Assembly: GCA_946800325.1 (NCBI GenBank)
Contig: OX326959.1
Coordinates: 503,501 to 567,500, forward strand
DNA length: 64,000 bases
Origin: Luzula sylvatica
Lineage: Eukaryota > Streptophyta > Magnoliopsida > Poales > Juncaceae
Reading direction: 5' to 3'
A model generated the notes under the pieces. The model had not been told where the DNA came from and searched no databases. It saw nothing but the letters and a program-made list of their open reading frames with translations. Positions within the stretch are counted from its first letter, which is position 1. Each line of letters begins with the position of its first letter. Both the position numbers and the translations under genes were made by a program. Positions 46,588 to 59,246 of this stretch are shown piece after piece.

Positions 46588-46664
46588 GTATACGCAACAG
46601 ATTTGGGAGTGGCTACCGATCCAAATGCGATTATCATAGCAATTAGAGGAACTCAAGAAAATAG
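46588..46664 (+). pseudogene. Captured host exon, lipase (class 3)-like
   Basis: Between TTTGCAG and an AG/GTTCTT donor lies an open exon, VYATDLGVATDPNAIIIAIR followed by GTQEN. The IIAIRGTQ strand resembles the segment ahead of the catalytic Ser region in class 3 lipases. Without further exons the assignment is tentative. It sits inside the CACTA element, suggesting transduplication. Confidence 0.4.
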
Positions 46665-47773
46665 GTTCTTAATTATTTTCTTCATTGATTTTATAGCAAA
46701 TTTTAAAAAAACAAGGGGTAATTTGGTAAATTGGCAAAACTTTTTGCTTATTATTTTGTTTCACTACACAAAACTGATTTTTTGTTAAATACTTTTATTA
46801 AATATTTTCTGTTTTTTTAATGTTTTTTATTGTATTTTTTGATGTTATTGAAATGGATTTTTTTTGTGTTCATTTTTTTTTATTTTTTTATTGTTGAAAA
46901 GTATTTAATATTTTGGAAATGTTTTTCCTGGTTTTTTCTACTGTTTTTGAAAAGTATTTAATATTTTGGATTTATTCAATACTTTCATTAAATATTTATT
47001 CAATGTTTCTTTTTGTATTCATTTTTTTTGTTCACTGATTTTTTGTTTAATAATTTGTCTTCCAAATGGTTTTTATTAAATACGTTTATTTTCTGATTTC
47101 GGGATTTTATTTAATATTTTAGTTTTTATTCACTGATTTTTTGTTCACTGTTTTTTCAATCTTTACATATTTATGTTCACTGTTATATTTTGAATGTTAG
47201 TTTTCACTAGTTTTTTTTGTTATAATTTTTTTGTATTTTTTTTTTTATGTTTTTAAAGTTTTATTTCACTGCTTTTTTTTATTAATTTGCTTTTTCTTTC
47301 TTTTTTTATATTTTTATTATTTTTTATTTTATTATTAAATATATTAATCATTTTGATTTAATATTGTGTATGTACGTTTCAGCGATAACAAATTTCTTCG
47401 TAGGGGTCTGGGGGGTGGGGGTATCAGGGGGGGTTATATTAAATATTCTTTATAGGGTTTTTACTAAGTTATTATGTTATGTATTTTTGTAGGTACGCGC
47501 GTACGATTTTGAATGGTTTTAGTAAGGCGGTGAGGACAATTTTTCAAGGGTTTTTATTAAATATATGTATTTTTGTATTTGTACGTAATTCGTATCGTCG
47601 GAAAATATATGTAATTTGTTATTGATATACTTTTTGCTATTGATGTGTGTTTGTAATTTGTAATTTGATTTTGTATTTGTAATTTGTAATTTGTATTGTC
47701 GGAAAGTATATGTTTGTGTATTTTGTATTATCGAGAAATATATGTTTGTGTATTTTGTATCATGGATTTAAAA

Positions 47774-47781
<8 letters not shown>

Positions 47782-47865
<84 letters not shown>
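47782..47865. repeat. TA microsatellite in the CACTA element
   Basis: More than 40 uninterrupted TA units. Confidence 0.95.
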
Positions 47866-47867
<2 letters not shown>

Positions 47868-48161
47868 GAAATTAAAAAAATATTAATAAATACTATTAGG
47901 GTCGGCCAGCCCCATTAGCTGACGCGTCAGTACTGACAGTACTATTTATGCTATGAATTGACTGATGGTTATAGGGTCGGCCCGCCCCATTAAATACCGC
48001 CCCAAAAACGTTATAGGGTCGGTCCGCCCCTGACAGGAACGCAACTTTTAGGGACACCCAGTTAGGGTCGCCTCACCGACCCAATAACCTATAGGGACGG
48101 TTTTGAGGTCTTGTTGGGTCAGTTTTGGCTGCCCCAATAGTCCATATGTGTTGTAGTGATT

Positions 48162-49810
48162 GTGGAATCATTTCACGATTACCTTTATTGGGAACATTAA
48201 AGATGTATTCGAAAAGAGTAATTGAACGCATGTTGGACATGGTTCGATAAATGATAAGTCAATAGGATCTCCCAAAAATGTTTTGAGGATACGCCTTTGA
48301 GACAACGGCACTAATGAATGGTTGCATATAAGATATGGACCATAAACCTTCTAATCGGTATAAAAGACGCCATATTAGATATGGATCGGAATGGTTCCGA
48401 AGTTGTCATTTGTACAGATTTGTGGATGTGAGTATATTTCGAAATTTGTTTCGGTTAAACTCAATCCCAAATCTGAAAATTGTTCGTTTATGACATATAT
48501 CCTTAAGGAAACTAAAGGGTATTAGTTCTAACGTCCCGACGAAAATAAGATTTTCGTGGCTCGAAGAGATGCCTTCTTGGAGGAGGACTCGATGCGCACA
48601 AGTTTGAAACTTGATGTTGCTAATCTCTATGCGGGCTAGTGGGAGTAGAATAAATCTCGAAAGAGTTCGAGATCTGAAAATGAACATTGTACCGATGAAT
48701 GTTGACACGACTTCATCAAGAGTTGATGAATACGAGTCGAACACACAAATGAATTATTTGTAGATCAAGTAGGCTATATCATAAGCCGGTAAATACGGAT
48801 TTACCGTGGCTAATGATGATAGATCGAAATCATATGATGATTCGATATCCTACAGGGATGCTATGAAAGGTTGATTCCACATGACATGATGTCATGAATT
48901 CTGAGATTCGATCCGTGTAAAATTATCAAGTTTAGAACTTGATTTAATTATTTTCCGGGTTAGACCCGTGAAAAGACAATGGGTTTTCAAGATGAGAACT
49001 GACACGGATAGAAATAAGCATATAGCAAACCAAGGCTAGTGACGAAAAGTTTCAAGTATTTCATAGTCGGACTATGAAGAAACGTTTTCGCATGTTGCCA
49101 TGCTTTCACATTCTAGAAATTCTGCTTGACATGGTCGCGTATTATGACTATGTGATGTGGCAAAATGGATGTCGAAACCGAATTTCTTGACAAAATTTTT
49201 ATGAAAGGATGTGTACTTGACACAACCTTACGGTTTTGTCAATTCATAAGAATCGGGGATAAGATATGCACGCTTTAACGATCCATATGATGGATTAGAG
49301 AAAGCTTCTCGGAATTGGAATATTCATTTTGATGAAGTTATAAACTGCTATAACATTGTCGGAACGAATGGAAACTTTGTGTACACATGAAGGTTAGTGG
49401 GAGCTGCGTTATATTTCTTGTAACGACACAAAATTTAGGCGAGACCGCTTATGAATTAAGCGTGAAGATCTATAGGATAGATCTAAGAAGTTCCTCGTTC
49501 TATATTATAGCACGTATATCGACATATGGTTGAAAAAGGTTTTCAACATATAACTCCTTGGCGGAGTTAAATAGAGATGTCGAATGGCAGAAATTTTCTA
49601 CGGCTCGATGTGAGACATCAAGCAGGGCGAAAATAAAAATATGATGCTTTACATTCGATGTGAGGATCTATTATTTCTGTCATGATATGTATGTGGCTAT
49701 ATGTCGTATAGATGAAGCGTCTACTTCACCGTCAATAAAATCCAAGGAATCACACGAGTTTGAATGTAATGCGATTACACGAGACTAACTCTTGTAAATG
49801 TATAATGGTT

Positions 49811-49891
<81 letters not shown>

Positions 49892-50460
49892 ATGGTTATG
49901 TATATTTAAATTCATCGGGATTTGTATTGATAGCGGTGAATGTTATCCTTGAATACTTTACAAAAGAATTCAGGATTTTATTTTATCTATAATGGTGTGG
50001 AGGACGTGTTGGTTATAAAGAGTTATAACAACGACAGTTTCCAAAGATTTAGCATGTTCAAATATGTAGCACGACTTTCGATCACAAAGTGTGTACATGA
50101 TTTGCTTAAACGAAAACATGGTTATGTGGAAAGGTTCCACATGACCAATAATGATTATATTTACGGAGACGAGTATATTGTGGTTATGAATCACAAAAGG
50201 AAGCGGTATGGATCAAGGATACATGACCAAACTCGAGTAGTCACGAGTTATCGGATTTATGGTTGTATATTGCGTGACACGCAATAGTACAAGCCAAAAA
50301 TGCCGAGGTCACAACCACTTCTAGCCAATACTCAGAAAATTTCATTGATCCGTGAAATTTTATGAAATGATGTGATCGTAGGTATTGGAAATGTTCCAAA
50401 CCTGATGTTGATTAACACTAACGGCAACATGCGGACCCGTTTACAAAACCGCTCTCTCTA
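48162..50460 (+). pseudogene. Reverse transcriptase / RNase H remnants of Copia A
   Basis: Fragments recognisable in several frames include the end of integrase (a NMVRSM-like phrase around 48230-48260), RT text around 49130-49420 equivalent to the conserved WQMDVKTAFLNG block but shifted by an extra A, and a final ADPFTKPL-like phrase near 50430. Many stops and frameshifts. A TA tract lies at 49814-49887. Confidence 0.7.
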
Positions 50461-51691
50461 GTCGCGCATGACTGTCTTGCGATGACTATGGGTATGGAGA
50501 TACCTAGAGGAGGAAGAAGAGAGTAGAGTGTAGTTATCTAATACGATAGTCCTCGCAGGTTGTGGGTATGGAGATACCCATAGGTAAACGTTGTATCACC
50601 CAAATACTTAATCCGTATGAATGCATCCCTTTTTAAAAATCTCGTTTACTTAAATTTTCATGCATTCACCTTATATGAAAACTATGTGCGGGGTTGTGTA
50701 ATATGATTGCATGAACCTTGATTTGAACTTGTGTGGACGTCGACATGGTTGAGGACCATGTGCAGCGAAATCGTCACACTTAAAGTTTCATTTCTAAACA
50801 TCCCTAGTCGCGGGTCAGTTTGCTTAAGAGAGAAGCATTTCTATTACAAGGGAATAGACTGAACGCGTACACTAGTACGTTAGCCGAGGAGATGATTATG
50901 TTTTGCTAATCATAGGACAAAGGTGTTTGTCGAATCGGGAACATAGATATATGCTAGGTGACATATATTGGATATGACCGAACCCGCGAGACCATGACAT
51001 GGTTTAGTCATTATAGATGGACTCGCGACGAGTAGGGTATTAGGTTCTTCATACTTGAGGGGACCGTTGATTGCGTTACGTGCGTAACACAATGCTTTGA
51101 TATGATCTTACGCTCACCGTAACAGGGAGTTAAAACGGTCATCATTGGGTATTGTCCGAAACACGGAATTCAATGTGAGTCTCCAAGATAGGAATTGTTT
51201 ATTCCGAAAGGAAAAGATATCTCTTTGGCCACTCGATGAATTGATTAACGAAAACTGTGGCCACAGTCAATGATATTAACGGTTAATATCGATTGAAATT
51301 TGTTAACTCAATTCGGACTCGAGGAATAAGTATAGTTAATCAAAATATAAGGATGACTATAACCATGCCTTTTGATTAACGGATATCGCTAACAAGAGAA
51401 CTAATGACCGCTATTCGAGATAGGCACAATGATCACAATCATTCTTCGTGTTAACATGGGTAGCCATGATGGAGTGACTAGATCCCGCTCATGGGCTTGT
51501 AGTGCTATGGAAACAGCCTACTGCCATCGTTAACCGAACCTACCTGGTCACACAACGAGTCGTACTAAGTCGGGCTTGATTATAAAATTGGCACATAAGA
51601 TGTGCGTAGCTTGGTATTTGATACGCGAGCTATATTCTCTAAAATCGTGCATATTGGATATGCATAAGTACCTTTTAGGTAGATCTGAAAT
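50461..51691. other. Non-coding 3' spacer of Copia A
   Basis: About 1.2 kb between the RNase H remnant and the polypurine stretch, conserved in Copia B (52925 to about 54190, complement) but without coding sense. Confidence 0.6.
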
Positions 51692-51815
51692 TGAGTGGGA
51701 GACTGAAGGAAATACAGTTTCAAGATCAACCGTAAAAGTGTACACAAGGATAAACGAATGTAATCGTACATTCGTGGTCATATCTTTCAGTAGGAAAATC
51801 CAATTTGGATGGTTC
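51692..51815 (+). repeat. Polypurine stretch and first 112 bp of the 3' LTR of Copia A
   Basis: TGAGTGGGAGAC (51692-51703) precedes the LTR start TGAAGGAAATACAG at 51704. The LTR breaks off at GGTTC (51811-51815), which is the target duplicated by insertion B. Confidence 0.9.
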
Positions 51816-52911
51816 TGTTGGGGAATATCCTCTACCCCGGGCCCGCGCAGCGGATATGTAGGCCCGGTTCGATTCCCCGATTCCCGAGATCACGCCACGA
51901 CTTCGAGAGTACGATGCGAATAGAAGGACAGATTCATACCAGTGCCAAATTGATGGCACACGAAGGGTTGATCGCCGCCTTCTATTTCCTTCGGTGTCAC
52001 GTTGGTGACTAGCCCGTACGTCCCATACCGCACGTCTCCCACCGTTTCGACACGCCTCGGGTTGTCTTCGTGCGTTCCATGCCCGCATGATTCCACAGCC
52101 CGTTACTCGATTACTTCTCCGGTTTGATCACAACGAAGAGCCACATGTGTCGCTCCTCTACCCGTATCCACCGTGAGTCGTAGCACCTCGGTCGCGGATG
52201 CACCTGCCTAGACGATGCACCGGCGAACTTGCATGATTGCGTTTCGATTCTCTAGACGGAGAAAATTCTTTTCTCCTTCTCTCTCAATCTCTTCGCACTC
52301 TTTCATCAAGTGATTAGAGTCTCTTAATTTCTGGATTAATTCTAAATTAACTCCATTAATTTTCTGGTTGAACTAATCTAATTATTCAACTGGTTGGACT
52401 TATGAGAGAGAGAGAGAAACATCCTATATATACTCCATAGGATAATGATGGGCCAAAAGGTATGTATATCTTCTATACACCTTTTCAAACAGAAAACTGC
52501 ATACACCCTTTCAGTAATCTGTCAGAACGAAAATATTAAATCGTTCCAACCGACTTTTAACATTTACGAAAGTTGTAGATAATCTAATTATCTTTCCAAC
52601 CCAATTTGGCCCAGCCCAATTGGAGTTCGGACCCGAAAGTTACGGCCGTTGTACTGACTGTATGTCAAACTGTCGCACCCTTTCAGTATTTCATTAGAAC
52701 GATACTGATACTTCGCTCAAATGAAATATATTACAACATGAAAGTTCTAGATAATCTCATTATCTAACTAACCCAATTTGAACCATTCAAATCGGAGTTT
52801 CCTACTGAAAGTTATACCAGTTTTACTAATCTGTTTCGTATGCCCATGAACGCGTACGTTCGTTTGTCCTACGTACCATTTTAGCGATGATCCAAAACTG
52901 TATTTCCTTGA
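51816..52911 (-). repeat. 3' LTR of Copia B (1096 bp)
   Basis: Complement of the LTR family. Its right edge reads TATTTCCTTGA next to GTCTCCCACTCA, the complement of the polypurine stretch. Compared with 57534-58251 it shows about eight differences over roughly 720 bp by eye. Confidence 0.88.
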
Positions 52912-55900
52912 GTCTCCCACTCAGTTTCAGATTTACCTAAAAGGTACTCATGTATATCACATATACACTATATCAGAGAATCTGGCCCGCGTATCAAATA
53001 CGCTAAATCCATGCACATCCAATGTACAAAAACTTGCAATCAGGCCCGACATAGTACGACTCGTTGTGTGACCGTGTAGGTTCGTTTAACGATGGCAGTA
53101 GGCCGTTTCCATGGCACTACAAGCCCATGAGCGGGATCTAGTCACTCCATCATGGCTACCCATGTTAAAACGAAAAATGATTGTGATCATTGTGCCTATC
53201 TCGAATAGCGGTTACTAGTTCTCTTGTTTGCGATATCCGTTAATCAAAAGGCATGGTAATAGTCATCCTTATAATTTGATTAACTATACTTATTCCCCGA
53301 TTCCGAGTTGATTTAACAAATTTCAATCGATATTAACCATTAATATCATTGACTCTGGCCAGAGATTTCGTTAATCGACTCATCGAGTGGCGCCTAAGAG
53401 ATATCTCTTCCTTTCGGAATAAACAATTCCTATCTTGGAGACTCACATTGAATTCCGTGTTTCGGACAATACCCAATGATGACCCTTTTAACTCCCTGTT
53501 ACGGTGAGCGTAAGATCATATCAAAGCATTGTGTTACGCACGTAACGCAATCAATGATCCCCTCAAGTATGAAGAATCTAAAACCCCATCCGTCACAAGT
53601 CCATCTATAATGACTAAACCATGTCATGGACTCGCGGCTTTGGTCATATCCAATACATGTAACCTAACATATATCTACGTTCCCGATTCGACAAGCACCT
53701 TGTCCCATGATTAGCAAAACATAATCATCTCCTCGGCAAACGTACTAGTGTACGCGTTCAGTCTATCCAATAATAGAAATGCTTCTCTCTTAAGCAAGCT
53801 GATCCGCGACTAGGGATGTTTAGAAATGACACTTTAAGTGTGACGGTTTCGCTGCACATGGTCCTCAACCATGTCGACGTCCACACAAGTTCAAATCAAG
53901 GTTCATGTAACAATCATATTACACAACCCGCACACTGTTTTCATATAAGGTGAATGCATATTTAATTTAAGTAAACAAAAATTTTAAAAGGAATGCATTC
54001 ATATGGACTAAGTATTTGGGTGATACAACGTTTACCTATGGGTATCTCCATACCCATAACCTGCGAGGACTATCGTATTAGATAACTACACTCTACTCTC
54101 TTCTTCCTCCTCTAGGTATCTCCATACCCATAGTCATCGCATGACAATCACGCGCGACTAGAGAGAGCGGTCTTGTAAACGGGTCCGCACGTTCCCGCTA
54201 GTGTTAATCATCATCAGGATTGGAACATTTCCAATACCTACGATCACATATTTTCATAAAATTTCATGGATCAAATGAAATTTTCTGAGTATTGGCTAGA
54301 AGTGGTTGTGACCTCGGCATTTTTGGCTTGTACTATTGTGTCTCACACAATAAACAACCATAAATCCGATAACTCGTGACTACTAGAGTTTGGTCATGTA
54401 TCCTTGATCCATACCACTTCCTTTTGCGATTAATAACCGCAATATACTCGCCTCCGTAAATAGAATCATAAACTATTGGTCTTGTGGAACCTTTCCACAT
54501 AACCGTGTTTTCATTTAAGCAAAACATGTACACACTTTGTGATCGAAAGTCGTGCTACATATTTGGACGTGCTTAATCTTTGGAAACTGTTGTTTGTTAT
54601 AACTCTTTATAACCAACACGTCCTCCACACCATTATAGATAATAAATCCTGAATTCTTTCGCAAAGTATTCAAGGATAAACTTCACCTCTATCAATACAA
54701 ATCCCGATGGGTTTTAAATATACATAACCATTATGTATATATTTGTATAACCATTATACAATCACAAGAGTTAGTCTCATGTAATCGAATTACATTCAAA
54801 CTCATGTGATTCCCATGAATTTTATTGACGGTGAACTAGACGCTTTATTTGTATGACAGATAGCCACATACATATCATGACAGATATAATAGATCCTAAC
54901 ATCAAATGTAAGGCATCATATTATTACTTTTCGCGCTGCTTGATGTCTCACATCGAGCCGTTGAAAATTTCTACCATTCGACATTTCGATTTATCTCCTC
55001 CAAGGAGTTTACATGTTGAAAACCATTTTCAACAATATGTCGATATATGTGCTATAACATAGAACGAGAAACTTCTTAGATCTATCCTATAGATCTTCAC
55101 GCTTAATTCATAAGCGGTCTCGTCTAAATCCTTTGTCGTTACAAGAAATATAGCGCAGCTCCCACTAACCTTCATGTGTACACAAAGTTTCCATTCGTTT
55201 CGACAATTTTATAACAGTTTATAATTTTGTCAAAACGAATATTCCAATTCCGAGAAGTTTTCTCTAATCCATCATATGGATCGTTAAAGCGTGCATATCT
55301 TATCCCCGATTCTTATGAATCGACAAAACCGTAAGGTTGTGTCAAGTACACATCCTTTCATAAAATTTCTGTCAAGAAATTCGGTTTTGACATCCATTTT
55401 GCCACATCAAATAGTCATAATATGCGACCATGGCAAGCAGAATTTCGAGAATGTGAAAGCATGGCAATATGCGAAAACGTTTCTTCATAGTCCGACTATG
55501 AATTGCATGAAACTCTTCGCAAAAAGCTTCGATTTACATATATGCGTATTCCTATCCATGTCGGTTCTTCATCTTGAAAAACCCACCCACATTTCACGGG
55601 TCTAACCCAGAAAGTAATGAAATCAAGTTCCGAACTTGATAATTTACATGGATCGAATCTCAGATTTCATGACACCATGTCATGTGGAAACAACTTTTCA
55701 TAGCATCCTTGTAGGATATCGAATCATCATATGATTTCGATCTATCATCATTAGCCTCGATAAATCCGTATTTACCGGCTTATGATATAGCCTACTTGAT
55801 CTACGAAAAATTCCTTTGTGTGTTCGACTTGCGTTCATCAACTCTTGATGAAGCCATGTCAACTTTCATCGGTACAATGTTCATTTTCAAATCACGAACT

Positions 55901-56595
55901 CTTTCGAGATTTATTCTACTCCCACTAGCCCGCATAGAGATAAATGACACCAAGTTCCAAACTTGTGCGCATCTAGTCCTCCTCCAAGAAAGCATCTCTT
56001 CGAGCCACGAAAATCTAATTTTCGTCGGGACGTTAGAACTAATACCCTTTAGTTACCTTAAGGATACACGAACAATTTCCAGATTTGGGATTGAGTTTAA
56101 CCGAAACAAATTTCGAAATACACTCACTTCCTCAAATCTGTACAAATGACCACTTCGGAACCATTCCGATCCATATCTCATATGGTGCCTTTTGTACCGA
56201 TTAGAAGGTTTATGGTCCATATCTTATATGCAACCATTCATTAGTGCCGCTGTCTCAAGGGCGTATCCCCAAAACATTTTTGGGAGATCCTATTGACTTA
56301 TCATTTATCGAACCATGTCCAACATGCGTTCATTTCCTCTTTTCGGACACATCTCAATGTTCCGAATAAAGGCAATCGTGAAACTATTCCACAATCATAA
56401 ATGATCATCAATATTCATAACTCAAATATCGCCTCTTCGATCCTATCGAAAGGTTTAGCTCAAATACTTGCCTTCTCGATCCTATCGAAAAGCTTTGATT
56501 TTCTTGCTTAGTTGATTTCGTATTTCGTTTTTGAAACTCTTTGAACCTTTCAAAAGTTTCCATTTCGGCACGCATTAAATATATATTTTCATATC
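52912..56595 (-). pseudogene. Broken pol region of Copia B
   Basis: Complement of A's 44665-51703 without the CACTA insert. The same extra A occurs in the RT block (TGGCAAAATGGATGTC, complement near 55394-55410), so the lesion predates both copies. No usable reading frame. Confidence 0.75.
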
Positions 56596-57533
56596 TGAAA
56601 GAAATACAGTTTCGGATTAACCGTAAAAGTGTACACAAGGATAAACGAATGTAGTCGTACATTCGTGGCCATAACTTTCAGTGGGAAAATCCAATTAGAA
56701 TGGTTCAAATTGGGTTAGATATATAATGAGATTATCTACAACCTTCATATAGAAATATATTTCATATGAACGAAGTATAAGTGTCGTTTCTGTGAAATAC
56801 CGAAAGGGTGCAACAGTATGACATACAGTTAGTAAAACAGTCATAACTTTTGCATACGAACTCCAATTGGGCTGGGCCAAATTGGGTTGTGTAGATAATA
56901 AGATTATCTACAACTTTCGTGTTGGTTGATTTTCTGGCAGAGAAATTTATCAATTTCGTCTGGACAGAATACTGAACAGGTTCATACAGTTTTCTGTGTG
57001 AAAGGATGTATATTGGATATACATGCCTTTTGGCTAATCCTTATCCTATTTAGGTATAAATATGATTTTCTCTCTCATCTTCACTATGGAAATAAGTTGA
57101 ATCATTCTAAGCAAGTGATTATTCTGCCCAATATACACAAGAAAAAGAGCAAATTCAGATTTGATCTTTAGTGAGTGAAATGGTGCGAAGAGAGAGAAAT
57201 CGAGAAAGGAGTTTCTCGAGTAATAGAGAATCGATTAGATCGAGCAAGTTCGCCGGTGCATCGTTTAGGCAGGTGCATCCGCGACCGACGTCTTGCGACT
57301 CACGGTGGATACAAGTAGAGGAGCGACAATTGTGGCTCTTGGATTGTGATCGACTCAAGGAGTGAGAAGACGGTCAACGAACGGTGAAAGACGCGTGGTA
57401 TGGGACGCGCGGATTGTCACCAACGTGACAGGAGATAGAAGGCGGCGATCAACCCTTCGTGCGTGATCAATTTCACGCTGGTATAGATCTATCCTTCTAT
57501 TCGCATCGTACCCTCGAAGTCATGGCGTGATCT
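56596..57533 (+). repeat. Third LTR (C), plus orientation, truncated at its 3' end
   Basis: Starts TGAAAGAAATACAGTTTCGG and follows the LTR to CATGGCGTGATCTT, then joins directly to B's 5' LTR (TCGCGGATGCACC). The last 60 or so bases of the LTR are missing. Its own target duplication cannot be recovered. It is more diverged from A's LTRs than they are from each other. Confidence 0.8.
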
Positions 57534-58251
57534 TCGCGGATGCACCTGCCTAGACGATGCACCGGCGAACTTGCATGATTGCGTTTCGATTCTCTAGACG
57601 GAGAAAATTCTTTTCTCCTTCTCTCTCAATCTCTTCGCACTCTTTCATCAAGTGATTAGAGTCTCTTAATTTCTGGATTAATTCTAAATTAACTCCATTA
57701 ATTTTCTGGTTGAACTAATCTAATTATTCAACTGGTTGGACTTATGAGAGAGAGAGAAACATCCTATATATACTCCATAGGATAATGATGGGCCAAAAGG
57801 TATGTATATCTTCTATACACCTTTTCAAACAGAAAACTGCATACACCCTTTCAGTAATCTGTCAGAACGAAAATGTTAAATCGTTCCAACCGACTTTGAA
57901 CATTTACGAAAGTTGTAGATAATCTAATTATCTTTCCAACCCAATTTGGCCCAGCCCAATTGGAGTTCGGACCCGAAAGTTACGGCCGTTTTACTGACTG
58001 TATGTCAAACTGTCGCACCCTTTCGGTATTTCATTAGAACGATACTGATACTTCGCTCAAATGAAATATATTACAACATGAAAGTTCTAGATAATCTCCT
58101 TATCTAACTAACCCAATTTGAACCATTCAAATCGGAGTTTCCTACTGAAAGTTATACCAGTGTTACTAATCTGTTTCGTATGCCCATGAACGCGTACGTT
58201 CGTTTGTCCTACGTACCATTTTAGCGATGATCCAAAACTGTATTTCCTTCA
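57534..58251 (-). repeat. Truncated 5' LTR of Copia B
   Basis: Corresponds to the right two thirds of 51816-52911. About 375 bp next to the missing PBS are absent. Ends TATTTCCTTCA before the GGTTC duplication. Confidence 0.85.
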
Positions 58252-58256
58252 GGTTC

Positions 58257-59219
58257 AAATTGGGTTAGATAGATAATAAGATTATCTACAACCTTCATAT
58301 AGAAATATATTTCATATGAACGAAGTATCAGTGTCGTTTCTATGAAATACCGAAAGGCTGCAACAGTATGACATACAGTTAGTAAAACAGTCATAACTGT
58401 TTCATACGAACTCCAATTGGGCCAGGCCAAATTGGGTCGAGTAGATAATAAGATTATCTACAACTTTATTGTTGGATGAGTTTCTGTCAGAGGAATTTAT
58501 CAATTTCGTATGGACAGAATACTGGACAGATGCATGCAAGTTTCTGTGTGAAAGAGTGTATATTGGATATACATGTCTTTTGGCCAATCCTAATCCTATA
58601 TGATATAAATAGGATTTTTCTCTCTCATCTGGTGTGGTTCATTCAGTGGTTCATTCAGTTAATTAATTCAGAATATTCCAGAGAATTGTGAGACAACTTT
58701 CTAGAGAGAGAAAGGGTGTAAAGAGAGAGAAACCGTGAAAAGGTGTTTTCCGGTATAGAGAATCAATCAATCGAGCAAGTTCGCCGGTGCATCGTCTAGG
58801 CAGTTGCACCCGCGACCGACGTCTTACGAGTCAAGGTGGATACAAGTAGAGGAGCAACATCTGGGGATCTTTCGGTTGTGATCGATTCGGAGGAACGAAA
58901 TCTGCCGGAGACGGAAACGAGCAAATCGAGTAACGGGCTGTGGAAGCATGCGGGCATGGAACGCACGAAGACAACCCGAGGCGTGTCAAGACGGTGGGAG
59001 ACGTGCGGTATGGGACGTACGGGCTAGTCACCAACGTGACACCGAAGGAAAAGAAGGATGCGAGCGATCAACCCGTCGTGCGTGATCAATTTCACGCTGG
59101 TAATCGTCTATCCTACTTTGCATCGTACCCTCGAAGTCATGGCGTGATCTTGGATTTAGGGAACCAGACCGGGCCTTCATGTCCGCTGCGCGGGCCCGGG
59201 GATGGGTGAATTCCCTTCA
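58257..59219 (+). repeat. Remainder of the 3' LTR of Copia A
   Basis: Continues the LTR exactly where 51815 stopped (AAATTGGGTTAGATAG). 112 + 963 = 1075 bp, the length of the 5' LTR. Ends TTCCCTTCA before the second CTTTA. Confidence 0.92.
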
Positions 59220-59246
59220 CTTTATACATATACAAAATTATACTAC

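Larger units (their letters stand above)
44878..48158. mobile_element. CACTA (En/Spm-type) element, 3.3 kb, duplication ATT
   Basis: Ends CACTACAACACAATAG and CATATGTGTTGTAGTG; ATT repeated outside (44875-44877, 48159-48161). The homologous position in Copia B (about 56393) lacks the insert and has a single ATT in complement, which proves the boundaries. Subterminal regions carry many GGGTCGGCCCGCCCC-like motifs (44903-45235 and 47897-48130). No transposase is recognised. The interior holds CT-rich sequence, a long TA tract (47782-47865) and a captured exon (46588-46664). Confidence 0.93.
51816..58251 (-). mobile_element. Copia copy B, inverted, inserted in the 3' LTR of A (duplication GGTTC)
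   Basis: Starts TGTTGGGGAAT and ends TTCCTTCA; GGTTC occurs at 51811-51815 and 58252-58256. In its own (minus) orientation it has a truncated 5' LTR (57534-58251), a foreign inverted LTR piece (56596-57533), the integrase-to-spacer half of the interior (52912-56595) and a complete 3' LTR (51816-52911). The PBS, leader, gag and first part of integrase are missing. It lacks the CACTA and solo-LTR insertions present in A. Confidence 0.9.
39343..59219 (+). mobile_element. Copia retrotransposon A with nested insertions, 5-bp duplication CTTTA
   Basis: LTRs start TGAAGGAAA and end TTCCCTTCA. CTTTA lies immediately outside both ends (39338-39342, 59220-59224). The 5' LTR is 39343-40417. A primer-binding site matching the initiator tRNA-Met end is at 40419-40430. 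Gag-pre-integrase, integrase, reverse transcriptase and RNase H traces follow in Copia order, then a polypurine stretch at 51692-51703 and the split 3' LTR (51704-51815 plus 58257-59219). Internal frames are broken by many stops and shifts. Insertions: solo LTR 42005-43520, CACTA 44878-48158, inverted Copia B 51816-58251. Without them the element would be about 8.6 kb. Confidence 0.92.

Noticed and set aside
39343..59219. Intact, autonomous Copia element
   Set aside because: No long reading frame remains; gag, integrase and reverse transcriptase are all interrupted.
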